This document shows, in pieces, positions 1 to 6,759 of a DNA stretch of 20,542 nucleotides (position 1 is the first letter of the stretch; every line of letters begins with the position of its first letter). A model generated the notes under the pieces. It did no database searches. It was not told where the DNA came from and saw only the letters and a list, made by a program, of their open reading frames with translations. This stretch comes from an uncultured Clostridium sp. (GTDB taxonomy: Bacteria > Bacillota > Clostridia > TANB77 > CAG-508). Position numbers and translations under genes: made by a program. The stretch spans positions 1 through 20,542 of the forward strand of contig CAMNND010000006.1 in the NCBI GenBank assembly GCA_946545035.1. The letters are read 5' to 3'.

Positions 1-77
1 CCTTCTGCTCCAAACATTTGTCTAAATGCTAGACGTCCTATACGTCCAAATCCATTAATAGCTACTTTTACTGACAT
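1..77 (-). CDS. gap: Glyceraldehyde-3-phosphate dehydrogenase, N-terminus only (partial)
   Basis: Only the first 25 codons lie in the window; the gene runs off the left edge. The translated start reads MSVKVAINGFGRIGRLAFRQ, the classic N-terminal NAD-binding strand and GFGRIGR glycine loop of type I GAPDH, the glycolytic enzyme that oxidises glyceraldehyde-3-phosphate to 1,3-bisphosphoglycerate in the cytoplasm. The ATG (77-75) follows a strong GGAGG site at 86-90 with normal spacing. A sigma-A promoter lies at 148-176, so the gene appears to start its own transcription unit. No CggR-type regulator gene is visible upstream. The family call is secure; nothing can be said about the rest of the protein. 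Confidence 0.95.
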   Translation of the reverse strand, partial: MSVKVAINGFGRIGRLAFRQMFGAE

Positions 78-147
78 TAAAAATTCCTCCATTCCGATGT
101 TTTATAACATCTATGATTAGTCATAATTTTATCAACCAATCGTGCTC

Positions 148-176
148 ATTGTATACCAAAAAAAAGTACATTTCAA
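148..176 (-). promoter_or_regulatory. Sigma-A promoter of gap
   Basis: On the minus strand TTGAAA (176-171) and TACAAT (153-148) are separated by exactly 17 bases. This predicts transcription starting near 141 and a leader of about 65 bases before the gap ATG. The -35 lies within a short direct repeat (AGTACATTT) seen twice around 165-184. Confidence 0.75.
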
Positions 177-304
177 GTACATTTTTAAGCATTTTTATAA
201 AATTAATTTTTTTCTAATTTTCTATTGATTTCGACACACTATATGTGATATTCTATTGTTTAACGTTCGCTCTTTTTTTATCGAATTGTTAGATATTTTA
301 TAAT

Positions 305-344
305 AAAAATAAAACCTAGAAGTCATCTTCTAGGTTTTATTTTT
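305..344 (-). terminator. Intrinsic terminator of the zinc-ribbon gene
   Basis: A perfect 18-bp inverted repeat (arms 305-322 and 327-344, loop TCAT) has a CCTAGAAG core flanked by A-rich and T-rich ends. It lies just after the minus-strand zinc-ribbon gene and separates it from gap. Because both ends are A/T tracts it could work in both directions, but only the minus direction has a gene to end. The stretch 177-304 between this and the gap promoter shows nothing clear. Confidence 0.9.
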
Positions 345-369
345 GTATATATCATTCTTATTCATTTTA

Positions 370-915
370 TTAGAACTTATAGTCATCTAATATTGTTTTA
401 ACATCATCTTGATCAATAGTTTGAACTGTTGAATATAAATCAAAATCATAGCTTTTGTATTTGTTATATGTTCTCATAGAATTATCATACTCATCAGCAA
501 CATCAGCAGCAACTGCAAAAGCTATAACCCAGATAATTGTATAGATGATTCCTATTATCATAGCAATTGATCCACAAACAATACCAGCTATTGACATACC
601 TTTTCCTGTATTTTGAGGCATTGTGTTAGATTTATTTAATCCCTTGATACCAAATACTAATCCTAGTATTCCAAGTACAACTGGTACTATTGGTGCCCAA
701 AAACATATTAATCCAATAATTCCAACAATCATTGCAGCAACAGCTGTTCCATTGCTTGCACTATTGGCACTATAATTTGCTTGGTTATTATACCCAGCTT
801 GTGCATTTACATTTTGTTGATTTGCACTTTGCTCTCCCATTACAGCTCCACATTTTGTACAAAACTTATCATCATCATTTAACACATTTCCACAAAAGTT
901 ACATACTTTACTCAT
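370..915 (-). CDS. Zinc-ribbon, DUF4190-like two-helix membrane protein
   Basis: This 181-residue protein begins with a zinc ribbon: C5-x2-C8 and C19-x2-C22, in the pattern CNFCG...FCTKCG. A Q/N/S-rich linker of about 30 residues follows, then two long hydrophobic segments at about 58-92 and 107-137. The first has the glycine-rich GIIGLI...GILGLVFGIKG pattern and the second starts GKGMSIAGIVCG, together typical of DUF4190 membrane domains. The C-terminal 40 residues are polar, with many D and Y. Zinc-ribbon/DUF4190 proteins are common in Clostridia and their role is unknown. The ATG at 915 is preceded by GGGGAG with good spacing. It is a monocistronic unit with its own promoter and terminator, divergent from the germination operon. 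Confidence 0.85.
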   Translation of the reverse strand: MSKVCNFCGNVLNDDDKFCTKCGAVMGEQSANQQNVNAQAGYNNQANYSANSASNGTAVAAMIVGIIGLICFWAPIVPVVLGILGLVFGIKGLNKSNTMPQNTGKGMSIAGIVCGSIAMIIGIIYTIIWVIAFAVAADVADEYDNSMRTYNKYKSYDFDLYSTVQTIDQDDVKTILDDYKF

Positions 916-948
916 ATCTTTCTCCCCTTTTTCAATAATATCAAAAAA

Positions 949-976
949 ATTATAACATACTATTCCGAAATTTCAA
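949..976 (-). promoter_or_regulatory. Sigma-A promoter of the zinc-ribbon gene
   Basis: On the minus strand TTGAAA (976-971) and TATAAT (954-949) are 16 bases apart, and an extended -10 TG sits one base before TATAAT. It is back to back with the gerA promoter in a 123-bp divergent spacer. Confidence 0.75.
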
Positions 977-986
977 TAACATATTT

Positions 987-1016
987 TGAATAATTTACTA
1001 TATTTTTTAGATACTA
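987..1016 (+). promoter_or_regulatory. Candidate forespore sigma-G promoter of the germination operon
   Basis: TGAATA (987-992) and GATACTA (1010-1016) are 17 bases apart. This closely fits the Bacillus/Clostridium sigma-G consensus (TGAATA, about 17-18 bases, CATACTA) with one -10 mismatch. There is no comparable sigma-A pair here. GerA operons are classic sigma-G genes, so the match makes biological sense. The implied 5' leader is only about 15 bases, leaving just room for the AAAGAAAGG ribosome binding site. Confidence 0.65.
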
Positions 1017-1038
1017 ATGATAAAGAAAGGTTATTGAT

Positions 1039-2577
1039 ATGAACTCAAATATTTATACGGATATTTCAAAAAATTTAACTTATCTAAAAAATGTATATCA
1101 TTCAAATATTAGCACTGATGTTGTTATAAGAGATTTTAGTATCTTGGTTAATGATGTCCGTTATGGTGCCTTTATTATATTCATTGATGGTATGGCAGAT
1201 GGGAAAATAATAAATAGCTCTATACTTAAGCCGTTAATGGTTCGAAATGACGGAAATTCGTTTAAAATTAGTTCAGAGAGCTATTCTACAAAAGATAATA
1301 TTATAGATATATGCTCATATATCTCAGATTGTTTGCTTCCACAAAATTCTACGGCCCAGATCAAAACTTTCGAAGAAGTCTTTTCTGCGATTAATATGGG
1401 AAACTGTGTATTATTTATTGATACCGTCGATGAAGCTTTCAATTTTGATGTAAAGGGTTTTAAACAAAGAGAAATAAATACACCTTCAAACGAGATTGTT
1501 GTACGTGGTTCTCAAGAATCTTTCGTTGAAAATTTAAGAACTAATACAACTATTCTCAGAAGACTTATTAATAGTGAAAAGCTTGTATTAGAAAACTTAA
1601 GTGTTGGGAAATTAACAAAAACTAAGATTGTTATTTCTTACATTGATGGAATTACAAATACAAGTCTTATTTCCGAAGTTAGAAGAAGAATCTCAAACCT
1701 TGATATAGATTATCTCACATCATCTGGACAACTTGAACAACTTATTCAGGATAATCCAAATAATATATTTCCTCAGACCTTGGCTACAGAAAGACCTGAC
1801 AAAGCAATTAACTATCTTCTTGATGGTAGAATTTGTATACTGGTTAACGGAAACCCCTATGCGTTAATAGTACCTGGTGTATTTTTAGATTTTTTATCTT
1901 CTCCTGAAGATTTAAACATAAAATTCCAGTACGCTAATCTTAGCAAAATTATAAGATTAATCGCTGTTTTTCTATCAGTTCTTCTACCAGGGATATATAT
2001 AGCAATTACTAATTATCACCAAGACTTAATACCTACAGAGCTTCTTTTTACTATAGCCGCTTCTAGAGAATCTGTTCCTTTTCCAACTGTAGTTGAAATT
2101 CTGCTTATGGAAACATCTTTTGAATTAATTCGTGAGGCAGGACTTAGGGTTCCTACTCCACTTGGAACCACTATTGGAATAGTTGGAGCTTTAATACTTG
2201 GTGATGCTGCAGTATCTGCTTCCTTAGTTAGCCCCATTCTAATTATTATAGTAGCAATAACTGGAATATGCTCATTTAGTATTCCGGATTTTTCACTAAA
2301 CTTTACCTTTAGAATACTTAGATTTATCTATATAATTCTTGGATATATAGCTGGATTTCTTGGTATTGGAATTGGATTATTTATACAACTTGCTGTAATG
2401 TGTAATTTGGAAACATTTGGAACTCCCTACCTTGATCCTTCAAAATTAAAGAAACGAAGTATATCAAACTACTTTGTACTTCCTATATGGAAGAGAGAAA
2501 AGATTTCAGCATTTATGAATTCAAGAAAGAAACGTATTCAGAATAAAATTAGTATGAATTGGAGGAATAAATCTTGA
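1039..2577 (+). CDS. gerAA: Spore germination receptor subunit A (GerA family)
   Basis: This 512-residue protein matches the GerAA/GerKA family, the membrane subunit of nutrient germinant receptors in the spore inner membrane. The N-terminal half (about 1-270) is soluble and carries family patterns such as VVIRDFSIL, LFIDTVDEAF and RGSQESFVENLRTNTTILRR. The second half contains INYLLDGRICILVNG, then several membrane segments (about 300-440) with the conserved PLGTTIGIVGALILGDAAV and SIPDFSLNFTFRILRF patterns. A basic C-terminal tail (about 465-512) is rich in K/R. Length is normal for the family. The ATG at 1039 follows AAAGG. The stop codon overlaps the TTG start of the next gene in a TTGA, implying translational coupling. 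Expression is expected in the forespore. The subunit call is secure; the germinant cannot be inferred. Confidence 0.95.
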   Translation: MNSNIYTDISKNLTYLKNVYHSNISTDVVIRDFSILVNDVRYGAFIIFIDGMADGKIINSSILKPLMVRNDGNSFKISSESYSTKDNIIDICSYISDCLLPQNSTAQIKTFEEVFSAINMGNCVLFIDTVDEAFNFDVKGFKQREINTPSNEIVVRGSQESFVENLRTNTTILRRLINSEKLVLENLSVGKLTKTKIVISYIDGITNTSLISEVRRRISNLDIDYLTSSGQLEQLIQDNPNNIFPQTLATERPDKAINYLLDGRICILVNGNPYALIVPGVFLDFLSSPEDLNIKFQYANLSKIIRLIAVFLSVLLPGIYIAITNYHQDLIPTELLFTIAASRESVPFPTVVEILLMETSFELIREAGLRVPTPLGTTIGIVGALILGDAAVSASLVSPILIIIVAITGICSFSIPDFSLNFTFRILRFIYIILGYIAGFLGIGIGLFIQLAVMCNLETFGTPYLDPSKLKKRSISNYFVLPIWKREKISAFMNSRKKRIQNKISMNWRNKS

Positions 2578-4898
2578 TTAATTCTAAATTAAACAATATA
2601 GAGGCAATTGGATTATTATCAATTATTATGGCAAACAAAATAATACTAGATCTTCCAGAGCTTATTATATCTTCAACTGGCTCTGCTGCATGGCTAAATA
2701 CTTTGTTTATTATTCTTGTTTCATTTGTGTTTATTGCTATTGTACTAAAGTTAATGAACAAATTCCCTGGTAGTGATATTTTAGATATCTCACACAAGGT
2801 TGGTGGAAGATTTCTTGAATTTATTGTTGGACTTTTACAAATTATACTTCTTTTCTTTGTTGCAGGAAGCGTTCTTCGAGGTTTTTCATATATGTTAAAA
2901 ACAATATATTTCACTCAGTCGCCGACGATATATATTGTTTCATTGATGATTATTCCGATTATTATTGCAAATAAACTAGGAATAAAAAGTATTTCAAAGA
3001 TTTGCCTTTATATTATACCTGTAGCATATATTGGACTTGTAATTCTGCTACTTGCTCCAGCGAATGACTTTGAGATTCAAAGAATCTTCCCTATATTAGG
3101 TTATGGATTTCATACTACTTTCATTTCTGGACTATCAAATCTATATGCATTATCCGGACTTGGTTATATATTTCTACTTCCATCTACTTTAAATAAAAAT
3201 ACAAATATAAATAAAATATCACTTATATCACTTACATTATCAAGCATTGCGTTATTCTTTAGCATTATATGTATGTTACTTATATTTTCATTTCACATCA
3301 ATACAAATGAAAATATGACCCTTTATTTGCTAACTATGGTTGTTCATCATGGAAATATAATTCATGGAATTAATATTCTCTTTATGATTGTATGGATTAT
3401 TTCAATCATGGCTTATGTAAGTACTACTGTTTATTTTATTATATTAATCTTAAAAAAAACTTTTAAGATAGAAAATAAATCAAAAAAATATATATCTATT
3501 ATCAACTACACTTTAGCTATTTTATTATTAATTTGCTCTGTAATATTTCAAAATTATCCAATTTTTTTTATGACAATACAAAGTATTTTTACACCAGCAA
3601 TTTTGTATCTGATATTTATAATAGACCCACTTATACTTATCTTAGCTTATATAAAAAACAACACAAAAGAAATATTAAAAAAAGTATGCTCTTTTTCAAT
3701 AATTATTGCTCTGCTCTTTTCTCTTACAGGATGCTACGATGCAACAGGTATTGAAGAGCTTGCTTATGTGGTTGCTCTTGGACTGGATTTAAATGACAGC
3801 AACGAGCTAGAGCTTAGTGTTCAAATAGCTACTTCAGAAAACAAATCATCAGGTGATTCATCTGGAAGTACATCACAATCAAAAAGCTCTAATGTCACAA
3901 CTATAAAATGTACTAGTATTGACTCTGGTCTTTCTCTTATTAATAGCCATATTAGTAAGAAACTTAATCTGTCTCATTGCCAAGTTATTCTTATATCAGA
4001 AAAACTAGCAAAAAATGGAATTTCTTCCTATATGGATACACTTTTAAATAACTCAGAATTAAAGAATGATTGTAGTGTTATTGTTACAAAATGTAATACA
4101 AAAGATTATTTAAATAATGTGAATCCTACTTTAGAAGATCAGACTGCAAGATTTTATGAATCTACATTAAATTCTGCCAAATATTCTGGATATACAGTTG
4201 ATATCACTTTGTTTGAATTTTACTCAAAAATGAAAAGCTCATGCTCTCAAGCATATGCGATACTCGGAGACACAATAGACAATAGCAATTCTCAACAAAT
4301 AGAAGAAAATGGTAATTATGTTGCTGGCTCTAATCCAATAGCAGATACGGATTTAATTGATAACCTTGGAATTGCTGTATTTAAAGACGATAAACTTGTA
4401 GGAGAGCTTACTGGTTTAGATAGTATTTGTCATATTTTAGTTAACAATGAACTTAAATCATGTATTATATCTATACCATCTCCACTCGATTCGAGTAATA
4501 CACTTGATAATTATATTGATTTAAATCTGACATCTGAAAAAAAGACTAACAGTCAAGTATATTTTGAGAACGGTAATCCATATATAACGGTTGATGTTTA
4601 CTTGATAGCCCAGGGGCTATCTATGAATAGTCATCTTGATTATGACTCAGTAAGTCAAATTCATGATATAGAAGTTTCTTCTGCTAGCTACATTTCAAAA
4701 CAAATTACCAATTATTTATATAAAACCTCTAAAGAATTTGAATCAGATATTTGCGAGTTTGGTAATTATGCTCTAAAAAAATATTTAACAATTGATGATT
4801 GGTATGCATCTGATTGGTTAAATAATTACAAAAATTCAACATTTGACGTTAATGTTCACTTAAAATTAAAATCCGGAAACTTATTTGATAAAACATAG
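2574..4898 (+). CDS. GerAB-GerAC fusion: germinant receptor permease joined to its lipoprotein subunit
   Basis: This single 774-codon ORF carries two normally separate subunits. Residues 1 to about 365 form a GerAB-type ten-helix APC-family transporter, thought to bind the germinant. Residues about 362-387 look exactly like a lipoprotein signal peptide: basic KNNTKEILKK, hydrophobic SIIIALLFS, then lipobox LTGC with Cys387. Residues 387-774 are a full-length Ger(x)C lipoprotein. There is no in-frame ATG, GTG or TTG near the junction; the one nearby ATG (3686) is out of frame. Ten helices would leave the permease C-terminus in the cytoplasm, so the next helix would export the GerC part as usual. 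Signal peptidase II could then cut before Cys387 and release both subunits. The start is TTG at 2574, eight bases after GGAGG (2561-2565) and overlapping the gerAA stop. An undetected frameshift is the main alternative. Confidence 0.9.
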   Translation: MINSKLNNIEAIGLLSIIMANKIILDLPELIISSTGSAAWLNTLFIILVSFVFIAIVLKLMNKFPGSDILDISHKVGGRFLEFIVGLLQIILLFFVAGSVLRGFSYMLKTIYFTQSPTIYIVSLMIIPIIIANKLGIKSISKICLYIIPVAYIGLVILLLAPANDFEIQRIFPILGYGFHTTFISGLSNLYALSGLGYIFLLPSTLNKNTNINKISLISLTLSSIALFFSIICMLLIFSFHINTNENMTLYLLTMVVHHGNIIHGINILFMIVWIISIMAYVSTTVYFIILILKKTFKIENKSKKYISIINYTLAILLLICSVIFQNYPIFFMTIQSIFTPAILYLIFIIDPLILILAYIKNNTKEILKKVCSFSIIIALLFSLTGCYDATGIEELAYVVALGLDLNDSNELELSVQIATSENKSSGDSSGSTSQSKSSNVTTIKCTSIDSGLSLINSHISKKLNLSHCQVILISEKLAKNGISSYMDTLLNNSELKNDCSVIVTKCNTKDYLNNVNPTLEDQTARFYESTLNSAKYSGYTVDITLFEFYSKMKSSCSQAYAILGDTIDNSNSQQIEENGNYVAGSNPIADTDLIDNLGIAVFKDDKLVGELTGLDSICHILVNNELKSCIISIPSPLDSSNTLDNYIDLNLTSEKKTNSQVYFENGNPYITVDVYLIAQGLSMNSHLDYDSVSQIHDIEVSSASYISKQITNYLYKTSKEFESDICEFGNYALKKYLTIDDWYASDWLNNYKNSTFDVNVHLKLKSGNLFDKT

Positions 4899-4932
4899 AT
4901 TTCCGTAGCTTGATAATGATCCCCCCCACTTA

Positions 4933-4961
4933 TTGACTTTTTTGTAAAAATATTGTATAAT
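4933..4961 (+). promoter_or_regulatory. Sigma-A promoter of ppaC
   Basis: TTGACT (4933-4938) and TATAAT (4956-4961) are 17 bases apart, near-consensus. It follows the germination operon by about 35 bases. No clear terminator hairpin separates the two units; a weak CGGAAA/TTTCCG pair spans 4873-4906 only. Confidence 0.85.
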
Positions 4962-4995
4962 AAGTATTGTTATTATTTAACAAGGGGGTATATAA

Positions 4996-5922
4996 ATGAA
5001 TTTTAATCAAACTTTAGTTTTTGGACACAAAAATCCAGATACAGATGCTATAATGTCTGCTATGGTAATGGCAAATTTAGAAAAAGAATTAGGAAATAAT
5101 GCAAAAGCAATTCGTCTTGGAAATATAAATAAAGAAACTCAATATGTATTTGATTATTTAAAAATAGATGCACCTGAGCTTGTTACAGAACTAAAAGATG
5201 GTCAAGATGTAATATTAGTAGACCATAACGAAGCAACTCAAAGTGCTGATAACATTGCAAACTTAAATGTTCAAAAGGTTGTTGATCACCATGCATTAAA
5301 CTTCTCAGTTTCAACACCTATTTACTATAGAGCTGAACCAGTTGGATGTACATCTACAGTATTATATAAAATGTATAAAGAAAATGATGTAGAAATCTCA
5401 AAAGAAATTGCTACAATGATGCTTAGTGCTATCGTTTCTGATACATTATTATTTAAATCACCTACATGTACAGCTGAAGATAAGGCTGTAGCTGAGAAAT
5501 TAGCAAAAATAGCTGGTGTTGATGTAAACACATATGGAACAGCATTATTAAAAGCTGGTACAGATTTAAGTGATTATACACCAGAGCAAATCATCAATAT
5601 TGATAGTAAGTTATTTGAGAAAGATGGAAAGAAATTTAAAATAGCTCAAATAAATACAGCTGACTTAGATAGTGTATTTAAAGATAAAGTATATTTTGAA
5701 GCTGCTATCAATAACGAAATTAAGAAAGATAACTTAGACTTATATATGTTCGCTGCAACTGATATAATCAATTCTAACTCAAAAGTTATCACTTTAGGAA
5801 ATGATTCTAAAGTTGTTGAAAAAGCTTATGGTGTTACATTAAATGATAACACAGCATTGTTAGAGAATGTTGTTTCTAGAAAGAAACAAATGTTACCAAA
5901 AATATTAGAAAACTTAGACTAA
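4996..5922 (+). CDS. ppaC: Manganese-dependent inorganic pyrophosphatase, family II
   Basis: This cytoplasmic enzyme hydrolyses pyrophosphate to phosphate, pulling biosynthetic reactions forward. The 308-residue length matches the compact family II form without CBS or DRTGG inserts. DHH-family metal ligands are visible: GHKNPDTDAI (H11, D15, D17), the VDHNE motif (D76, H77), VDHH (D97, H98, H99) and SDTLLFKSPT (D149). The C-terminal substrate-binding SRKKQ lies at 294-298. The ATG follows a GGGGG ribosome binding site by seven bases. It is monocistronic, with its own strong promoter and a hairpin terminator, suggesting constitutive high expression. Confidence 0.97.
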   Translation: MNFNQTLVFGHKNPDTDAIMSAMVMANLEKELGNNAKAIRLGNINKETQYVFDYLKIDAPELVTELKDGQDVILVDHNEATQSADNIANLNVQKVVDHHALNFSVSTPIYYRAEPVGCTSTVLYKMYKENDVEISKEIATMMLSAIVSDTLLFKSPTCTAEDKAVAEKLAKIAGVDVNTYGTALLKAGTDLSDYTPEQIINIDSKLFEKDGKKFKIAQINTADLDSVFKDKVYFEAAINNEIKKDNLDLYMFAATDIINSNSKVITLGNDSKVVEKAYGVTLNDNTALLENVVSRKKQMLPKILENLD

Positions 5923-5961
5923 TATTAAATTAGTAATAGAAAATAATTAATTTAAATGATA

Positions 5962-5994
5962 AAAAAACAACCACCATTAAAGTGGTTGTTTTTT
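5962..5994. terminator. Bidirectional intrinsic terminator between ppaC and the 6028 gene
   Basis: A 13-bp perfect inverted repeat (arms 5962-5974 and 5982-5994, AACAACCAC core, seven-base loop) has T runs at the 3' end on both strands. It sits between two convergent genes, so it can end both. Confidence 0.9.
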
Positions 5995-6027
5995 GTTGCA
6001 TATGTATAATTTTTAACAACTTGTATT

Positions 6028-6537
6028 TTATTCAATATAATCTGATTCATATGTAATATCCACATTCTCTATTTGAACTGGATTCTCCAAATCAGCCCTT
6101 GCTTTCGCATCAGCATCATCTTTCACACTATATATAGAAAAACCTTTCGTATTATCCTCAACTTCAGTAGCTCTAATTCCATTTACAGAATTCACAATAT
6201 TTCTAGTTATGATTGTTGTAGATAAAATAACAATTACTGAAAAAACTGCAAAACATGTTAGTCTCATTGTACTTAAAAAGACAAATCTAATTAACTTAGC
6301 CATTAACAAAGCCAACTTTTTAAAGAACCATGCTAATCCATATATAGAGCGTCCTTTTCTAACATTATAAAATTCTTTCTTTATTTCTATTAAAGCTAAT
6401 GCATCTTTTCTAATAATTGTAGGTAATAATTCCTTTTTATCTTTTGCCACTGGTAAACTATTTAATTTTACTAAAGTTGCGATTTCATTCTTAGGCAATA
6501 CTTCTAATTGGTTTTCCTTTATGATATTATTTTCCAT
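6028..6537 (-). CDS. Single-pass membrane protein of unknown function
   Basis: I do not recognise this 169-residue protein. An N-terminal region of about 90 residues is rich in K/E/L and becomes strongly basic before the membrane. One transmembrane segment lies at about 93-112 (LTCFAVFSVIVILSTTII). About 57 mostly acidic residues follow, ending ITYESDYIE. By the positive-inside rule the basic N-terminus is cytoplasmic and the acidic tail outside. The open frame extends to a TTG at 6555, but that codon overlaps the GGAGGTGAT ribosome binding site (6553-6545) and cannot be the start. ATG at 6537 is preferred, with TTG at 6543 as alternative. A TATAAT box lies at 6595-6600 without a good -35. 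Good ribosome binding site and terminator make it a real gene. It could be an envelope or sporulation factor; there is no direct evidence. Confidence 0.7.
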   Translation of the reverse strand: MENNIIKENQLEVLPKNEIATLVKLNSLPVAKDKKELLPTIIRKDALALIEIKKEFYNVRKGRSIYGLAWFFKKLALLMAKLIRFVFLSTMRLTCFAVFSVIVILSTTIITRNIVNSVNGIRATEVEDNTKGFSIYSVKDDADAKARADLENPVQIENVDITYESDYIE

Positions 6538-6665
6538 CCACAACATCACCTCCAATTATTATCTATTAGCTTTCCAAATTCCGTCTACGTATTCATTATA
6601 CAGTATCACGGACCAAAAATAAATACTTTTTATATATAAATTTTCAAAAACTTAATAGTATAAAT

Positions 6666-6727
6666 AAAAAAGTAGCTCTATGTACTTTATACCTTTTTAT
6701 ATAAAATATTCATAAAACTACTTTTTT
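6666..6727 (-). terminator. Probable terminator of the polysaccharide deacetylase gene
   Basis: Arms 6666-6675 and 6718-6727 (10 bp, AAAAAAGTAG core) enclose a 42-base AT-rich loop. A smaller AAAGTA/TACTTT hairpin nested on the left ends directly in a T run on the minus strand. It is weaker than the other terminators here but is the only candidate between the two genes. Confidence 0.5.
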
Positions 6728-6759
6728 GTTTTAAATTTTAATATTTAATTATAATGTTA

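Noticed and set aside
230..290. Small palindromes (CACACTATATGTG, AACGTT) between the gap promoter and the zinc-ribbon terminator
   Set aside because: Short, AT-rich and upstream of the promoter; no known operator consensus (for example CggR) could be recognised.
732..938. Open frame on the plus strand opposite the zinc-ribbon gene
   Set aside because: It is antisense to a gene with clear zinc-ribbon and membrane motifs, has no ribosome binding site, and its translation is low complexity (H/L/Y-rich).
3640..3735. Hidden internal start giving a separate GerAC
   Set aside because: No in-frame ATG, GTG or TTG with a ribosome binding site lies between the last permease helix and Cys387; the ATG at 3686 is out of frame. 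A rare start or sequencing error cannot be fully excluded.
4870..4910. CGGAAA/TTTCCG inverted repeat at the end of the germination operon
   Set aside because: Only six base pairs, a loop of more than 20 bases and no T run; too weak to call a terminator.
4921..4927. Run of seven C before the ppaC promoter, opposite the GGGGG ribosome binding site at 4984-4988
   Set aside because: The run lies upstream of the predicted transcription start, so it cannot pair with the ribosome binding site in the mRNA; probably chance.
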